From: Chara braunii | Taxonomy: Eukaryota > Streptophyta > Charophyceae > Charales > Characeae | Direction: 5' to 3' | NCBI GenBank assembly: GCA_003427395.1 | Contig: BFEA01000006.1 | Span: 1,951,685-1,991,859, forward strand | Length of the DNA stretch: 40,175 nucleotides | In this document: positions 9,442 to 19,260 of the stretch, piece by piece | How the letters are laid out: the number at the start of each line of letters is the position of its first letter | How positions within the stretch are numbered: position 1 is the stretch's first letter | Position numbers and translations under genes: made by a program | The notes under the pieces: model-generated | What the model saw: only the letters and a program-made list of their open reading frames with translations | The model's database searches: none | What the model was told of the DNA's origin: nothing

Positions 9442-9723
9442 AAAGGTATATAAGAAAAGAGAAATTGAAGATTGGAGATGTTGTCCTTTTGTTCGACAGT
9501 TCCCTTAAGACGCAATGGACTAAAAGGTTGGAGTCCAGATGGCTTGGTCCTTACAGAATCACAGGAGAGGCAGAAGGCAAGGTTTATGAGATTTCATAGA
9601 TGGACGGATCCAGGGTTCATGACATGGTATCAGGTTCCGGACTTCGTAAGTTCATATTCAGAGACCTAGATCTGATTCCTACAGTAACCTCAAGGAGAGG
9701 GAAGAGAGGTCAGTTATCTATGT

Positions 9724-11393
9724 AAGAGATCAGTTCCAGAGAACTAAGAGAAAAGGTACAGTGAGACAATGAGACAGCAAGACTTAATTTTCGAAAGGTT
9801 GAGATCATTCATGTATAGTCAACTCAGCATTTTGGATTCAGCATTTCAGTTTCAGAGCTTCAATTTCATCATTTCAGTTTTGGTAATTTAATTTCAGTCT
9901 TGAGTTTCAACATCTCAGTTTCAGTATCTCAGTTTTCAGCAAGCCCTTTGATTCAGTATCTCAGCAAACGACTAAGTCAGGTCTTTTGATGCAGTGCTAC
10001 AGTCGTTCCATGAGTGTCAAGTCCCTGAGAGTGGGGAATAACTGTAAAATCAGTTTCGTAAGTATTGACACAGTGTCAAAGATTTGAGAAGCTCATGGTT
10101 GTGGCACATCAAAAGGTATGATCGGCTGAGATAAGGAAGAGCATGTTGGGCATGAAGAAGTTAAGTTCTGTCTGACTAAGAGTTATCAGCAGCAGGACTT
10201 CGTGTCTCTGAGTAAAATGTTCATCCAAGAGATTCAGATGAAGGCAGGTATAAAGAAGTTCAGCTTTACTTGACTGAGAGTGGTCAGTAGAGGGACTTCG
10301 TGCCTTTAGCTAAGGGTCTATCTTCGCTCGGAAGAGGAAAGGGACCTCTCTGAGATCAGCATTTCAGTACTTCCTTGAGACTGACGGGGCGTCTCCTGAA
10401 AAAGAAAAAGAAAATTCTCAGCTGAGGGAAGGGACCTCTTTGGGGCCAGCACTAAGCATCCTTCTTGAGACTGAAGGGAAGCCTCCTGTGAGGGTTTGGT
10501 GCTGGTTATCATGTTGCTGTTCAATGCCTCTTGAGACTGACAAGAAGTCTCTTGAGAAATGTTTGTCCTGTTATGGAGCGTGAGCAGTCTGCTTGTGGGT
10601 CATGATATGCTTGCCTGATTGTCTATGCCTGGGAGTTTTCTTCTCTAACCTAAGGATGCGTTGATTGTCGGGGCCAGCCAGAGCCTTACCGCAGTAGGTT
10701 GCAATCTGGTGGGGTCAGCAGCTCCCCGACGCGAGTGTCGAATTCCGCAGTTGGCTGAGGCTAAGACTCCGGGAGTCTGGCCTATGAGGTCAAAAGGGGT
10801 CAGCTGGAACCCTACCGCTGTTAGAGGATGCAATCCAGTGAGGTTCGCCAGAGCCTGGAACTGTGGTTAGATCGGATCGCACGTTCAAAAATCTGGGCGG
10901 GGCAGCCAACGCCCTTGTCCAAAAACTGGTGGGTGAGTCGGTCCCCGACCGCAGTGGTCAAATCCGGGTTCGGGACAGTTTGACTGACGAGACGTCTACT
11001 GTCATAGGGTGACCAGACCCGCTATAGTCTGGGTGTCCTGGCGAGAGTGCCAAAGGGTTGTCATACTCGAATAGTGGGTATGCTGGTCCTGACCTGGAGG
11101 CAGGTCAAAGGAGCTGTCAAGACAAATGGTCTGACTAGTCCTGGCCTGAGGTGGGCCAAATGAGGTATGTCAGACTGACGGAACATTTGGCATTCCTGGC
11201 CAGTGGTGGGCCGAAATTAAAGCAATCAATAAATCCTAGGTGTGTTTGTTATTTATTATTTATTATTTATTATTTTATTTATGGGTTTTATTTTAAATTG
11301 TTAATGCTTGACTGCTGGTTATCAGAGGGTCTGCTTGCTGGGGCATAGTTGTTGTCTGTGGGGCTCGCTGTTTTTGCAGGTATACAAATCCTT
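9724..11393. repeat. Post-pol tract of successive degenerate direct repeats
   Basis: No protein is supported. From 9820 to 9990 TTTCAGTTT/CTCAG motifs recur. At 10150-10320 a unit with AAGAAGTT...GGACTTCGTG is duplicated with about a 98-base offset. At 10329-10558 CTTGAGACTGA...GTCTCCTGA occurs three times, each a small stem (GAGAC/GTCTC). From 10660 to 11220 come GC-richer repeats with CTGGTGGGGTCAGC and TCCTGGCC...GGTGGGCC. The tract could be the 3' untranslated part of the retrotransposon or a different repeat; a 3' LTR was not recognised. Confidence 0.5.
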
Positions 11394-11583
11394 ATCTGAA
11401 GTTCCCAGACCAGAGAAAAGAAAAAAGGGTTTGGTATCCCCTCCCTTTTATCTGAGAAGTTGAGGAGACGCCTCACTCAGATCAGAGAAAAAAAACAAGG
11501 GTTTGGTATCCCCATCAGGCGCTTGAGAAGCTGAGAAGACGTCTCACTCAGGCCAGAGAACAGCAAAGAGGGTTTGGTATGCC
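11394..11583. repeat. Three tandem units of about 71 bp
   Basis: GGGTTTGGTATCCCC (third copy GGGTTTGGTATGCCC) starts at 11427, 11499 and 11570. Each is preceded by a purine run and CAGAGAA, and units are joined by CTGAGAAG...GAGACGCCTCACTCAG. Offsets are 72 and 71 bases. Confidence 0.85.
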
Positions 11584-11967
11584 CTATTTCCAGCATGGCA
11601 GACAGAGTAAGTACCCTCGTTACAAGGGTCATCCCTGGCATGGATGCCTGATCAAGAGCTAAGGTAACCTTCATACGAAAGACTAACAGATGAACAAGTC
11701 AAATAAGCAGACAAAATCATTCTTAAAATTTTATTTGGTGGCCGACAAGCGGCCTGGTTCACGAGGAACCTGCATCCCTGGCCTTAAGGAAGCCAAACCC
11801 TCAGGCCTGGGACGTTGTAGAAAGGACTGTGAACAGAAAGTTGCATGAGCCGAAATCAGACTCAGAAAGCTGAAAAAAAGTCATGCTTATACAAAACGTA
11901 AAAGACGACCATGAGGTCAAGCTGGAAAAGAAAGAGAAGGAAGAAAATGCTAACGAGAATGCAGTGA
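11584..11967. other. No gene recognised
   Basis: The stretch contains no convincing frame on either strand. On the plus strand a charged run (KLEKKEKEENANENA) can be read near 11900-11985 opposite the end of the antisense ORF, but it has no start or partner. Confidence 0.3.
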
Positions 11968-12333
11968 TTAGGATGATGAGGTGAAGAGACAGCACTTTGG
12001 GATAGAGGAAGGCGAAGATGGCACTATGACCTTGCTCACGGCAGGGGTGGAGGGAGTTCTAGGGATGTAGGGAGGTGAGGAGCCGCTAGGTGTACCATAG
12101 CGCGCGTCAAATTTCTTACGGAGGAAATCCATCATGTCAGGAGATGGAGTCCTTTCGTACCACCCTGCTAACGAATAGTGGGGATATGGCCTTAGGCGAC
12201 CGTAGCCTCGCGGCTCTTCCTCCTCCTCTTCCTCAGAGTTATAATCCCGTCGTGCCCTAGTTGGTGGTTCTTCTTTTGCTTTCCCTCCTCTTCCTCCTCT
12301 CCCTCTACCCTGCCCATGACGCGCCTCAAGCAT
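11968..12333 (-). CDS. Hypothetical antisense ORF downstream of pol
   Basis: The 121-codon frame has a coherent, biased composition: an RG-rich start (GQGRGRGGRGG), a basic patch, an acidic run (SEEEEEEEPRGYGR), then HYSLAGWYERTPSPDMMDFL and a Ser/Pro-rich end. The frame stays open about 19 codons further upstream of its ATG, with SSSPSSHSFYI. No domain is recognised. RG boxes followed by an acidic patch occur in RNA-binding proteins and in gag-like proteins. Some plant Gypsy elements (Grande, RIRE2) carry an antisense ORF between pol and the 3' LTR, and position here is similar. It could also be chance; the composition is simple. Confidence 0.3.
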   Translation of the reverse strand: MLEARHGQGRGRGGRGGKAKEEPPTRARRDYNSEEEEEEEPRGYGRLRPYPHYSLAGWYERTPSPDMMDFLRKKFDARYGTPSGSSPPYIPRTPSTPAVSKVIVPSSPSSIPKCCLFTSSS

Positions 12334-14345
12334 AATGTAGAATGAGTGGCTACTAGGAGAAGATGAGGGACATATAATACAATACTAAGGGCTATGACCA
12401 AAGGGGAGGTACAAGCAAAATTCACGACGATGAGACGGATTAGAAAAACGAAGGATAAGAGATTATTGAAGGAAAGATAGGAGAATGGTTGTATCGGATG
12501 TGGAGGACTACAGCATACTACACGGGGAAGAAGGTGAGTGCTAAGAGAAGAGACGAACGCCGAGGGAGGAGGCTAGCGCTGAAAAGGGCGATGAACATAG
12601 AGAGTGTGCAACGGAAGAGAATGAAGAAAGGTAAAAAGAGACGATGCAGCTCAGGCAGCGATGCCTCACAGGAGCACTGCATTGCATCGCAGTGAAGTAC
12701 TGAGAATGAATGAGAATCGCAAGATGTGCGTTGTTTCTTATACCCTTCAAGTGGCGCAACAGGACCCAGCGGGGACGCTGGGTGGGGGTTTAATATTATG
12801 TCGGAGGGCCAAAAATACTGACCCTCCTCTGTGTACCAGGTCCCTACGTGGTACCGGTTCCTTCTTCAACTCTTTGCAGCTTGTAGGCGTGTTTCCGACT
12901 CCTGTGTACCTAGTCCTTACTCTAAGTACTGTGGCTCACCAAGGGGCCGGACCTATACGGTCACGCTGATATGCCAGAACGGCACCTCGGCCTGGACCGG
13001 TCCTGATTAGACTTGCCCTCGACAAAAAGGGTGCGCCACAGGACTTTCATTGGTCCACGCAGGCTCGGCGCCCTGCTGTACAGCAGAGCACTACCGGCCT
13101 GTAGCCGTGGTAGCCGCCGGGTTCACCCTGGGACGCGAAGGCGAATGGACTGGCGCAGTCTTTTCTACTGCGCGCCGAGTGCCCTGTGGCCAAGTTATGG
13201 GTCAGGTGCGTGGAAACGACTTGCTGTCAGGAAGGAAAAGCTGAATGAAAGAGATAAAAGGGGAAAGCAAAAATATAAAAAGCAAAGAAAAGAAAGTTGA
13301 AAACCTGATCAGCACGTGGATCAGGACCGTTGCTTTAGTCTAGAGTGATTCACCGACGGTCGTCTACTGCATCATTTGAGTTTCCCTTTTCTCTTGCTAT
13401 TATTGTTACTATTATTTTTATCATTATTAATTCACCGATTTTTAGATTCGGTTTCCCCTTTTGTCGGGGTCCTGTCACTTCACGGGGGAGGTCAGCGGTC
13501 CTTTTTCCAAGCCGTGGTCGCTGTTAGTTTAAACTGAGTCTGCTTGGGGTCGAAAGAACCGTCTGGCCCTAATGGTTATGTTCTGGGCCAGGTACAGGGA
13601 CGTGATAAAGGTAACCCGTGTGGATGCTCCACCCACGCACTGGGCCCTAGTAGCTGAGTTTAGGGGTAGATACAGTAATGACTGAGAAAAGGGAAGGTAA
13701 GAAAAAGAAAGAAATAGGGGAAAAGGGTTGAACGTCGGTTTTAGTTTTGTGCGAGAACTCGTATCACTGCTCAGTCGGAGCATCTGCGCGGATGAAATAT
13801 GAAGCGCCTTACTACTATTTTTATTATTATTATCATTACAATCATTTTTTATTTATTTTTTTCAGTTTTCCGTTGGTCCATCGCTTCGCGGGAAGGCCAA
13901 CGGTTCAAATTTCGAGTTCAGCGGTCCACAGCCTAAGTAGGCCGACCTCGCGGATACAGTCTGTGAGAGAATTTCGATTTGGCGTCGTACGGTAAGATCT
14001 CAAAAGGAGGGCGACCCGCGACCGCATCGGTAGGAAGCTTATCACCCCTGAAGGGGGTCATAAGCCCCCTCCTTGTCATCGGACACGGGTACCCGGTGGG
14101 GATAGGCCGACGACTCATTTTGAAGAGATGAGAACTTATGTCGGTATCCCGTTATGGGACCATCGCCTTGGACCTGTAGTCTCGTCACCGGAACTAGTGG
14201 TTGACGGCGACGCAGCTTTTGGTTCATGTTTCGGCCGTTGAGCTCCGGCTCTCCAATTTCACCTATAGACTATTTGATTTAATTATTTTATTAATTATAG
14301 TGAATTCCTCGCTTAGAGCATAGAGGCCGAGGTATGAGAAAAGCC
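12334..14345. other. Non-coding tract upstream of the 14.5-kb ORF
   Basis: No gene is supported. Two diverged segments, near 13380-13505 and 13800-13925, share a T/A-rich stretch (TTATTATTATCATTA-like) followed by a TTTCCC/TTTTCC block and end in GTCAGCGGTCC or TTCAGCGGTCC. This suggests an internal duplication of about 420 bp. The tract around 12760-13210 is GC-richer with GGTACC-type palindromes. It could be an LTR or promoter region of another element leading to the TATA box at 14346, but no terminal repeats were found. Confidence 0.35.
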
Positions 14346-14353
14346 TATAAAAG
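14346..14353 (+). promoter_or_regulatory. TATA box
   Basis: TATAAAAG in the context CCTATAAAAGAAAAGGGGG is a strong TATA match, 180 bases upstream of the ATG at 14526. Transcription would start near 14375-14385, giving a leader of about 145 bases. Confidence 0.5.
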
Positions 14354-14525
14354 AAAAGGGGGAGGCTGGTTGTTCAGCGTTTAGCTGCGAGTGCCTACGG
14401 GTTGCCTCTTGCACTGTGTTAACCGGTCTGAGGTCTGGGGAGGTGCAGCTGTAAGGGCCGGCAACCGTGTGGGCTATCTGAGCGGCCAGTGTTCGGGTCG
14501 AGGCCTGGCTATTCTAAGGGTGGCT

Positions 14526-14948
14526 ATGGCAGATCGAAATGGTCTGCGAGGCTACAGACCACGGTACACGAGGTACTCGTGGATGTTGGACAGTGAGGAT
14601 GAAAAGGGGCCCGTAGTGGAGGTTGTCTTAACCTATGGTAAGCCTACTGAGGGGGTGAGGTTAAGGATTAATGTTACTGGTCACGGTGAACAGGAGATAA
14701 GGATGGACAGAGGGCTGCAGGCAGCAATTACTGAGGCTCGTAACAGGGCAGAGAGAAGGTGCAGACGTGATGGAGTGACCGTGGGTATGCGGGTAACGGT
14801 CACCTACCATGAAGATGACTCATCTACTGGGACCACTACAAGGGAAGTGCAACACCTCGAAAGAGACTCGGAGGGAGAGTCGGAAATGAGCGATGCAAAC
14901 GCTACTCAGGGATGGCGTGACCAGGAACGGTACGAGGCGGGGCCTTAG
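14526..14948 (+). CDS. Unrecognised 140-residue protein
   Basis: I chose ATG 14526 because codons before it (the frame is open from at least 14391) read as untranslated leader and the composition changes here. The protein starts MADRNGLRGYRPRYTRYSWM. A compact segment follows with alternating hydrophobic residues (PVVEVVLTYGKP, GVRLRINVTG), a charged helix (LQAAITEARNRAERRCRRDG, about residues 79-98) and another strand (MRVTVTYHEDD). The last 35 residues are acidic and polar. This suggests a small beta-beta-alpha-beta fold with a disordered tail. No family is recognised. It may be a host gene, a first exon, or the first ORF of an unknown element. The base composition differs from the Lys-rich Gypsy pol. 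Confidence 0.5.
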   Translation: MADRNGLRGYRPRYTRYSWMLDSEDEKGPVVEVVLTYGKPTEGVRLRINVTGHGEQEIRMDRGLQAAITEARNRAERRCRRDGVTVGMRVTVTYHEDDSSTGTTTREVQHLERDSEGESEMSDANATQGWRDQERYEAGP

Positions 14949-16198
14949 AGTCAAACTAACCCGCCGAGAGAAAAAGAGGGATAGGTACCGCGAGGCAACA
15001 GTAGAGAGGCAAGTGCAGTGACACGGGCACACGCGCGACAGGTGGCGTGGCCTGGAGAGTGAGAGCGTGGTCGGACTGTGGGCAAAAACGGGACGAGTTG
15101 GTGGAGTTTCAAGAAGGTCAACAAGGAGAGAGAGAAAAAAAAGAAAAAAAACGTGTGTGTGCGGGACAGCTCACGCGGGCGAGTCGACGCTGACGTCAAC
15201 ACGAACGTTGGAGAACGACCACAACTCTCATTCTTTTAGCTGATGTCAACTCTCGCACGTGCCATCGGGCAGCACTCTATGTGGAGTATTCTCCATGTCG
15301 TTTCTTCGGAACCAACGCGAGTCCCTTTTCTTTTGGCGGGTAATTCCCTGTATTCTGATCAAGGACGTCGTCTCGGAAGGAGGAGTGCGGAGAGAATACA
15401 CGCAGCCGACAGATGAATGTTTCTGGAACGGCGAGTAGTGAGAGGCACAAGAGGGGCTAGTGGTTGACGTTATAGTTACCTGGCTTAGAGTAGTCAGGAC
15501 TCCGCCACCTCAGGGACCTGAGCCGTTGTTTCCTGATAGCTAAAGAGATGTAAGGGAAAGTTCATGATGATCAACGCGTCTTCCAAGAAAACAGTTCCCT
15601 CTTGATGCTGCAGAGACAGACCTCCCCTCTCTCATTACTCGTCGGTGCTTGAATGATCAGCTCGGCCAATAACTTGTTGCAGAGAGAGTCCCCTTTTTCT
15701 TTGAAGGCAATTCTACTCGTTACCTGTTTCGCTAGCTTTGAGTGACTTTCAACTTGTGACGGATATTGCTGTCGTAGGCCGCAGATGCTTTTCTTTGCCA
15801 CCACTCAGTCCGAGAATTCTCAGATAAGATGGTGACTATTGCAAGACAATTTTGTCCCTTTTCGCCTTTCGTTTAGTTAATCAGGCCGATTGATAGTTGT
15901 TAACTGGCTGTTTTATCTTGGTAAGGGTTAAGCCCGCAGTAGGGGCAGCGGACTGCACGAGTAGGGGAACAAAGGAAAAAACCCAACCCATAACGACGAT
16001 TGGGGACGTGCAGGTTGTGAAGAGAATCCAACGTACAGGCTACTATTCTGAGGGGGTTAGTAAGGTTGAAGCGATTGGATAATTTTGGTGATTAACCATT
16101 GTCTATTGGATGTGTTTTCTTGCTTTGTATGGCCTATCTGATTAGATGACAAGGTCGAAAGGATGCGTAGCCTTCGTATTAGTGTGTCCTGTTTCTGT
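14949..16198. other. No gene recognised
   Basis: Open frames are short on both strands and carry no recognised motif. A purine run near 15128-15148 precedes a GTGTGTGTGCGGG stretch. Nothing structural stands out otherwise. Confidence 0.35.
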
Positions 16199-16470
16199 GT
16201 GACCGCAATGAGTGACCGCACCATGCGACTGCGCCGTGTGGCAACATAGTACAAACTGCATTGTGCAACTGTACCATGAGATCGCACCATGCGACTACGC
16301 TGTGCGGCTACACCGTATGACTGCTTTGTGCGGCAGTGTCGTATGACTGCATTGTGCGACAGTGTCGTATGACTGCATCATGCGAAAGTACCGTATGACT
16401 GTATTGCGCGATAGCACTGTGCGTTCACTTCGTGTGACGACACCGTGCGATTGCTTTGTGTGACTGCATA
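16199..16470. repeat. 13-bp minisatellite, about 20 degenerate units
   Basis: Cut into 13-mers, the sequence reads GTGCGGCTACACC, GTATGACTGCTTT, GTGCGGCAGTGTC, GTATGACTGCATT, GTGCGACAGTGTC, GTATGACTGCATC and so on, with near-constant phase from about 16263 to 16466 and looser units before. Alternate units resemble each other more, giving a 26-bp higher-order period in the middle. Thirteen is not codon-periodic, so this is not a coding repeat. Confidence 0.85.
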
Positions 16471-17496
16471 AGGGGGCGAGTACATTGGCTAGCATGCACC
16501 CACCTGGTTGAATGGTCACCTAGTGGTAAGAGCTCGGTTGTATCTCGCGGTAAATTGAATGCTTGAATGTGTAAGCCTGCGAATGTCTGTGTAAGTAGAC
16601 TAAATGCCATGCGAAATTGTTGGCTGGTGGCAAGCATTTGATCGACTATTTTCCTTGGGACTCACCTAGCGGGCCTGTACGTCGAAAGGGAGGGGGTAAT
16701 TTTCCTTTGATAAACCACCCGTGCAGAGTGATAACTGATTGAGGTTGGGAATGGTATTTTCCTTTTCGTCAAATTAAGTAAAAAGCGGAATAAGTTTGNC
16801 GAGCTAATTGGGCAGGAAAAGCTTTGGTCTAACTCCGGCTATGGGCTCGCTTGACATCAGAGAAAACCACCCACATTGACACCCGTCTAGAACCCCATTG
16901 GCGAATCCAGGCNGAGAAGGGAGGTGAGGTATGAAGCGAAAGAGGGATTGCATGCGAATTNGCCTANGATCTGAGAAAAGTCGTATGATCAGTCCACTGT
17001 CTTCTCCTCCCATAGAATGGGTAGGAAGAAGTCTATACTGAGAAACGTAGCATACTTACTAATCAAGTTCCTCATCGATGGGGATTAACAGAACATCCAT
17101 TCAACACTCGTGTGCAAGAGGTGAACTGTTTGTGTGTTTGCGTGCGTGAAAACTTTACTGATCAACGAGAGGACTGACAATCTGTATACAACAAAAACTC
17201 TATAATTGCCCATTGTTTTCCTCGCAAAAGACTTAACTTCTGAACTTTGCACCCTCAACTAGGATGGTAACTGCCTTCAGGCCAACCAATATTTCATGCC
17301 TTGCCCTAGGGAAGTGGTCTGATAGACGAAAGACTCGACCTGCACATGGTTGAAAGTAGGAGTAACATTTCTGTTGACTGTCTTTGCATCCCTGAGCACG
17401 AAAATTGCCACGAAGTCTATAGAGCCTGGGTCTCATAACCAGTGTGAAGGGGCTCAGCGAAAACCCCAGGGACTCAGATGAGGCTGGTTGTAGACA
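16471..17496. other. No gene recognised; isolated N bases begin
   Basis: No protein or RNA gene is supported. Single N characters appear from 16799 onward and continue to about 19540, unlike the rest of the window. This suggests low coverage or unresolved variants. Confidence 0.35.
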
Positions 17497-17808
17497 GTGG
17501 CACTGGACTTTCGCGGCGCCCTGTTTCACGAGGGTCTTAGAGCGCCATTGAGGAATGTCAAGTGTGGCTTGCCTCTGATTTCATTTTACCTCTCCGTATC
17601 ATTGGCGAAGCATAAGAGACGCCTCCTTGAACAAGGGATTTTTTACTTGGTTTTCCTTGTGGAGACACATTATGAGTCTTGGTTGAACTCATCTAAACTT
17701 CCCAAGCTATTATTTGTTCCCGTGCCTGGGATTGAGTGTCAAAAGTTTCATTATCACGAAACACTGTTTGATGTTCTTCTAACCAGGCGGACTGGCAGAT
17801 TAGACTAA
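17497..17808 (+). CDS. Weak hypothetical ORF
   Basis: A 103-codon frame with mixed composition (FYLVFLVETHYESWLNSSKL, LFVPVPGIECQKFHYHETLF) but no recognised domain. An overlapping frame just upstream (near 17478) contains RLVVDSGTGLS, which superficially resembles an aspartic protease D-S-G motif, but it stops after about 20 codons and is not continued in a protease-like way. It may be a fragment of a decayed element. It has no good promoter or partner. Confidence 0.2.
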   Translation: MALDFRGALFHEGLRAPLRNVKCGLPLISFYLSVSLAKHKRRLLEQGIFYLVFLVETHYESWLNSSKLPKLLFVPVPGIECQKFHYHETLFDVLLTRRTGRLD

Positions 17809-18038
17809 CTCTGCTATTCTAGCTAATGAGGAACTGATCACTAACTACTATAAACCCTGTAGGNAACTGCCCACTAAGTCCCAGATACCACTCAGAGAGT
17901 ACTCCCGAACTTTACTTAATTCAGCCTTGACGAGAAAAGCAACAATCTAGTGTGATAGCAAAATCTCTNCAATCAACCTGAGGATTGTCTCTAACGCACT
18001 CCATTTATGACTTCCGCCCGAGGACTTGAGGGAGAAGG

Positions 18039-18284
18039 ATGAGNGAAAAGGAGGTCTTGGTGGTAAAAGGCGTATCGAAACGAGACAAGAAAAAGGGATG
18101 GGAAGAGGAGACGAGTCTGGACATGAAGTTGTACCAACGAGCCCAGAGTGAACATGCTGTTNAGATNGTGGGTAAGAGGAAATTTATAGAGTACGTACTT
18201 TATTTCTTCGACTGTAGGGGTAATTTGCACAGTACTAGATCCTCATTGGAATCTGTGGAACAGGCAAGAGAGNGGCTCAAGTGA
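18039..18284 (+). CDS. Weak hypothetical ORF, N-containing
   Basis: Eighty-one codons beginning EKEVLVVKGVSKRDKKKGWE after an ambiguous second codon, continuing through KRKFIEYVLYFFDCRGNLHS. Composition is protein-like and charged, but no family is recognised and several codons contain N. It lies 0.85 kb upstream of the Gln-rich decayed gene and could be part of the same old element or gene. Confidence 0.22.
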   Translation: MXEKEVLVVKGVSKRDKKKGWEEETSLDMKLYQRAQSEHAVXXVGKRKFIEYVLYFFDCRGNLHSTRSSLESVEQAREXLK

Positions 18285-19117
18285 ACACTAAAAGTTTTTA
18301 AATTACACTTATGTTTCTGAGTAAACAGAGCGTCTCCCAACAACCTGCAGTACTACAGATACCTTTTGATTGCTAGACACCCCTCGACGAACTATAGTTT
18401 GGATTGTGTTTCTGGGGTCAAGTGATCAGAACTTGGAAGATCGGTTTTTCTACTAGCATTCAANTTTTGTTCAGTCAAAGTATCATTTTTCCCGGTAGCC
18501 GAAGCAGGGGACCAAGTACGAGGGGNTGTTGACAGCTAACGGTGAAAAGACTGAGAAGAGAAGATTTCATGAATAGGCTGAATAATGCCAAGAAGATGAA
18601 CTGGCAGAGTAGTGATCACGAGGCGATACTCAGATATGGGGTGTANAGGTAGTCACCTAATGCTATCAGGTGGTGAGATTGGGAGAGCAAACAACTTTCA
18701 GTTTTCCTATCAATCAACAATAAACTATTATTATGTTAAGCGCTCAACTGTTATTCAGTTATCGCTCNGTTGTTACTTAGTCAACGTTTAGTCATTATTT
18801 CAGTCAGCAGAATCTCTGCAGTACACANCTTCAGTCATNAAAGTTTTGCAACGCTCAGTTTTTTTTTTAATCAGCATTCAATCAGACTCCTGATTAGCGA
18901 ACAGTCAGTTCTTTGGACCGGAGGTCGGTCATTGTTTAGNAAAGGCATTCATGAAACAGCGTCCGGGACGGGAATCAGTATTCAAAAGGTAGCATTCAGA
19001 AAACTGCAATCAGAAAATAGCAACCAGGAACAGCGTTCAAATCAGCGTTCAGTTGGCATTTCTCANTAATCAAAAACTGCCCTTTAGAGAAGCAATCTTG
19101 ACAGTAACCAGACCAGT
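18285..19117. other. No intact gene; Gln/Asn/Ser-rich traces
   Basis: From about 18700 onward CAGTCATT/TCAGTTATT motifs recur. A frame ending near 19069 contains LQSENSNQEQRSNQRSVG, which looks like a more decayed upstream part of the Gln-rich gene described next. No start or complete frame is visible. Confidence 0.35.
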
Positions 19118-19260
19118 AATCAGATTAGCAATCAGACCAGCAAACAGACCAACAACCAGATCAACAATCAGATCAGCAATCAGATCAGCAATCAGAACAA
19201 NAATNTGAACAGTACTCAGATCAACGATCAAAAGAGCACCTTAGATCANCGATCAAAACA
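19118..19260. repeat. 12-bp coding-type minisatellite
   Basis: AATCAGATCAGC-like units repeat about 11 times at exact 12-base spacing, becoming looser after 19200. In the frame of the downstream ORF each unit encodes Gln-Ser-Asp-Gln or a close variant. The three-fold period fits selection or origin as a coding repeat. Confidence 0.8.

Larger units (their letters stand above)
4067..9723 (+). mobile_element. Ty3/Gypsy LTR retrotransposon, decayed gag-pol core
   Basis: Domain order is gag, CCHC-like knuckle, linker, aspartic protease remnant, reverse transcriptase, RNase H, integrase, GPY/F-like C-terminus. RT and RNase H before integrase is the Ty3/Gypsy order (Copia elements have integrase before RT). 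No chromodomain was recognised. The frame is interrupted at least six times by shifts and by stops at 4238, 4490, 5955, 6150, 6315, 7441, 8972 and 9597, so this copy cannot make a full polyprotein. A leader of about 135 bases separates gag from the upstream repeat, with no clear tRNA primer-binding site. Purine-rich coding with many Lys and Glu codons contrasts with the GC-rich repeat upstream. Confidence 0.9.
8975..9723 (+). pseudogene. pol: Integrase C-terminal region with GPY/F-like motif
   Basis: After the TAG at 8972 the frame encodes GYAPFTLWYAPS, then a direct repeat with GIHHLLCGM, and shifts so that GYTPFTLWYGRYATLSI is recovered. Further on, KIGDVVLLFDSS and RLESRWLGPYRITGEAEGKVYEIS match the GPY/F module at the end of Gypsy integrases. 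After TAG 9597 (a probable former CAG) the frame goes on with MDGSRVHDMVSGSGLRKF to a TAA at about 9721-9723, the likely original polyprotein end. No chromodomain was found. Confidence 0.75.

Noticed and set aside
17470-17530. RLVVDSGTGLS as an aspartic protease active site
   Set aside because: The frame stops within about 20 codons and none of the other protease motifs follow.
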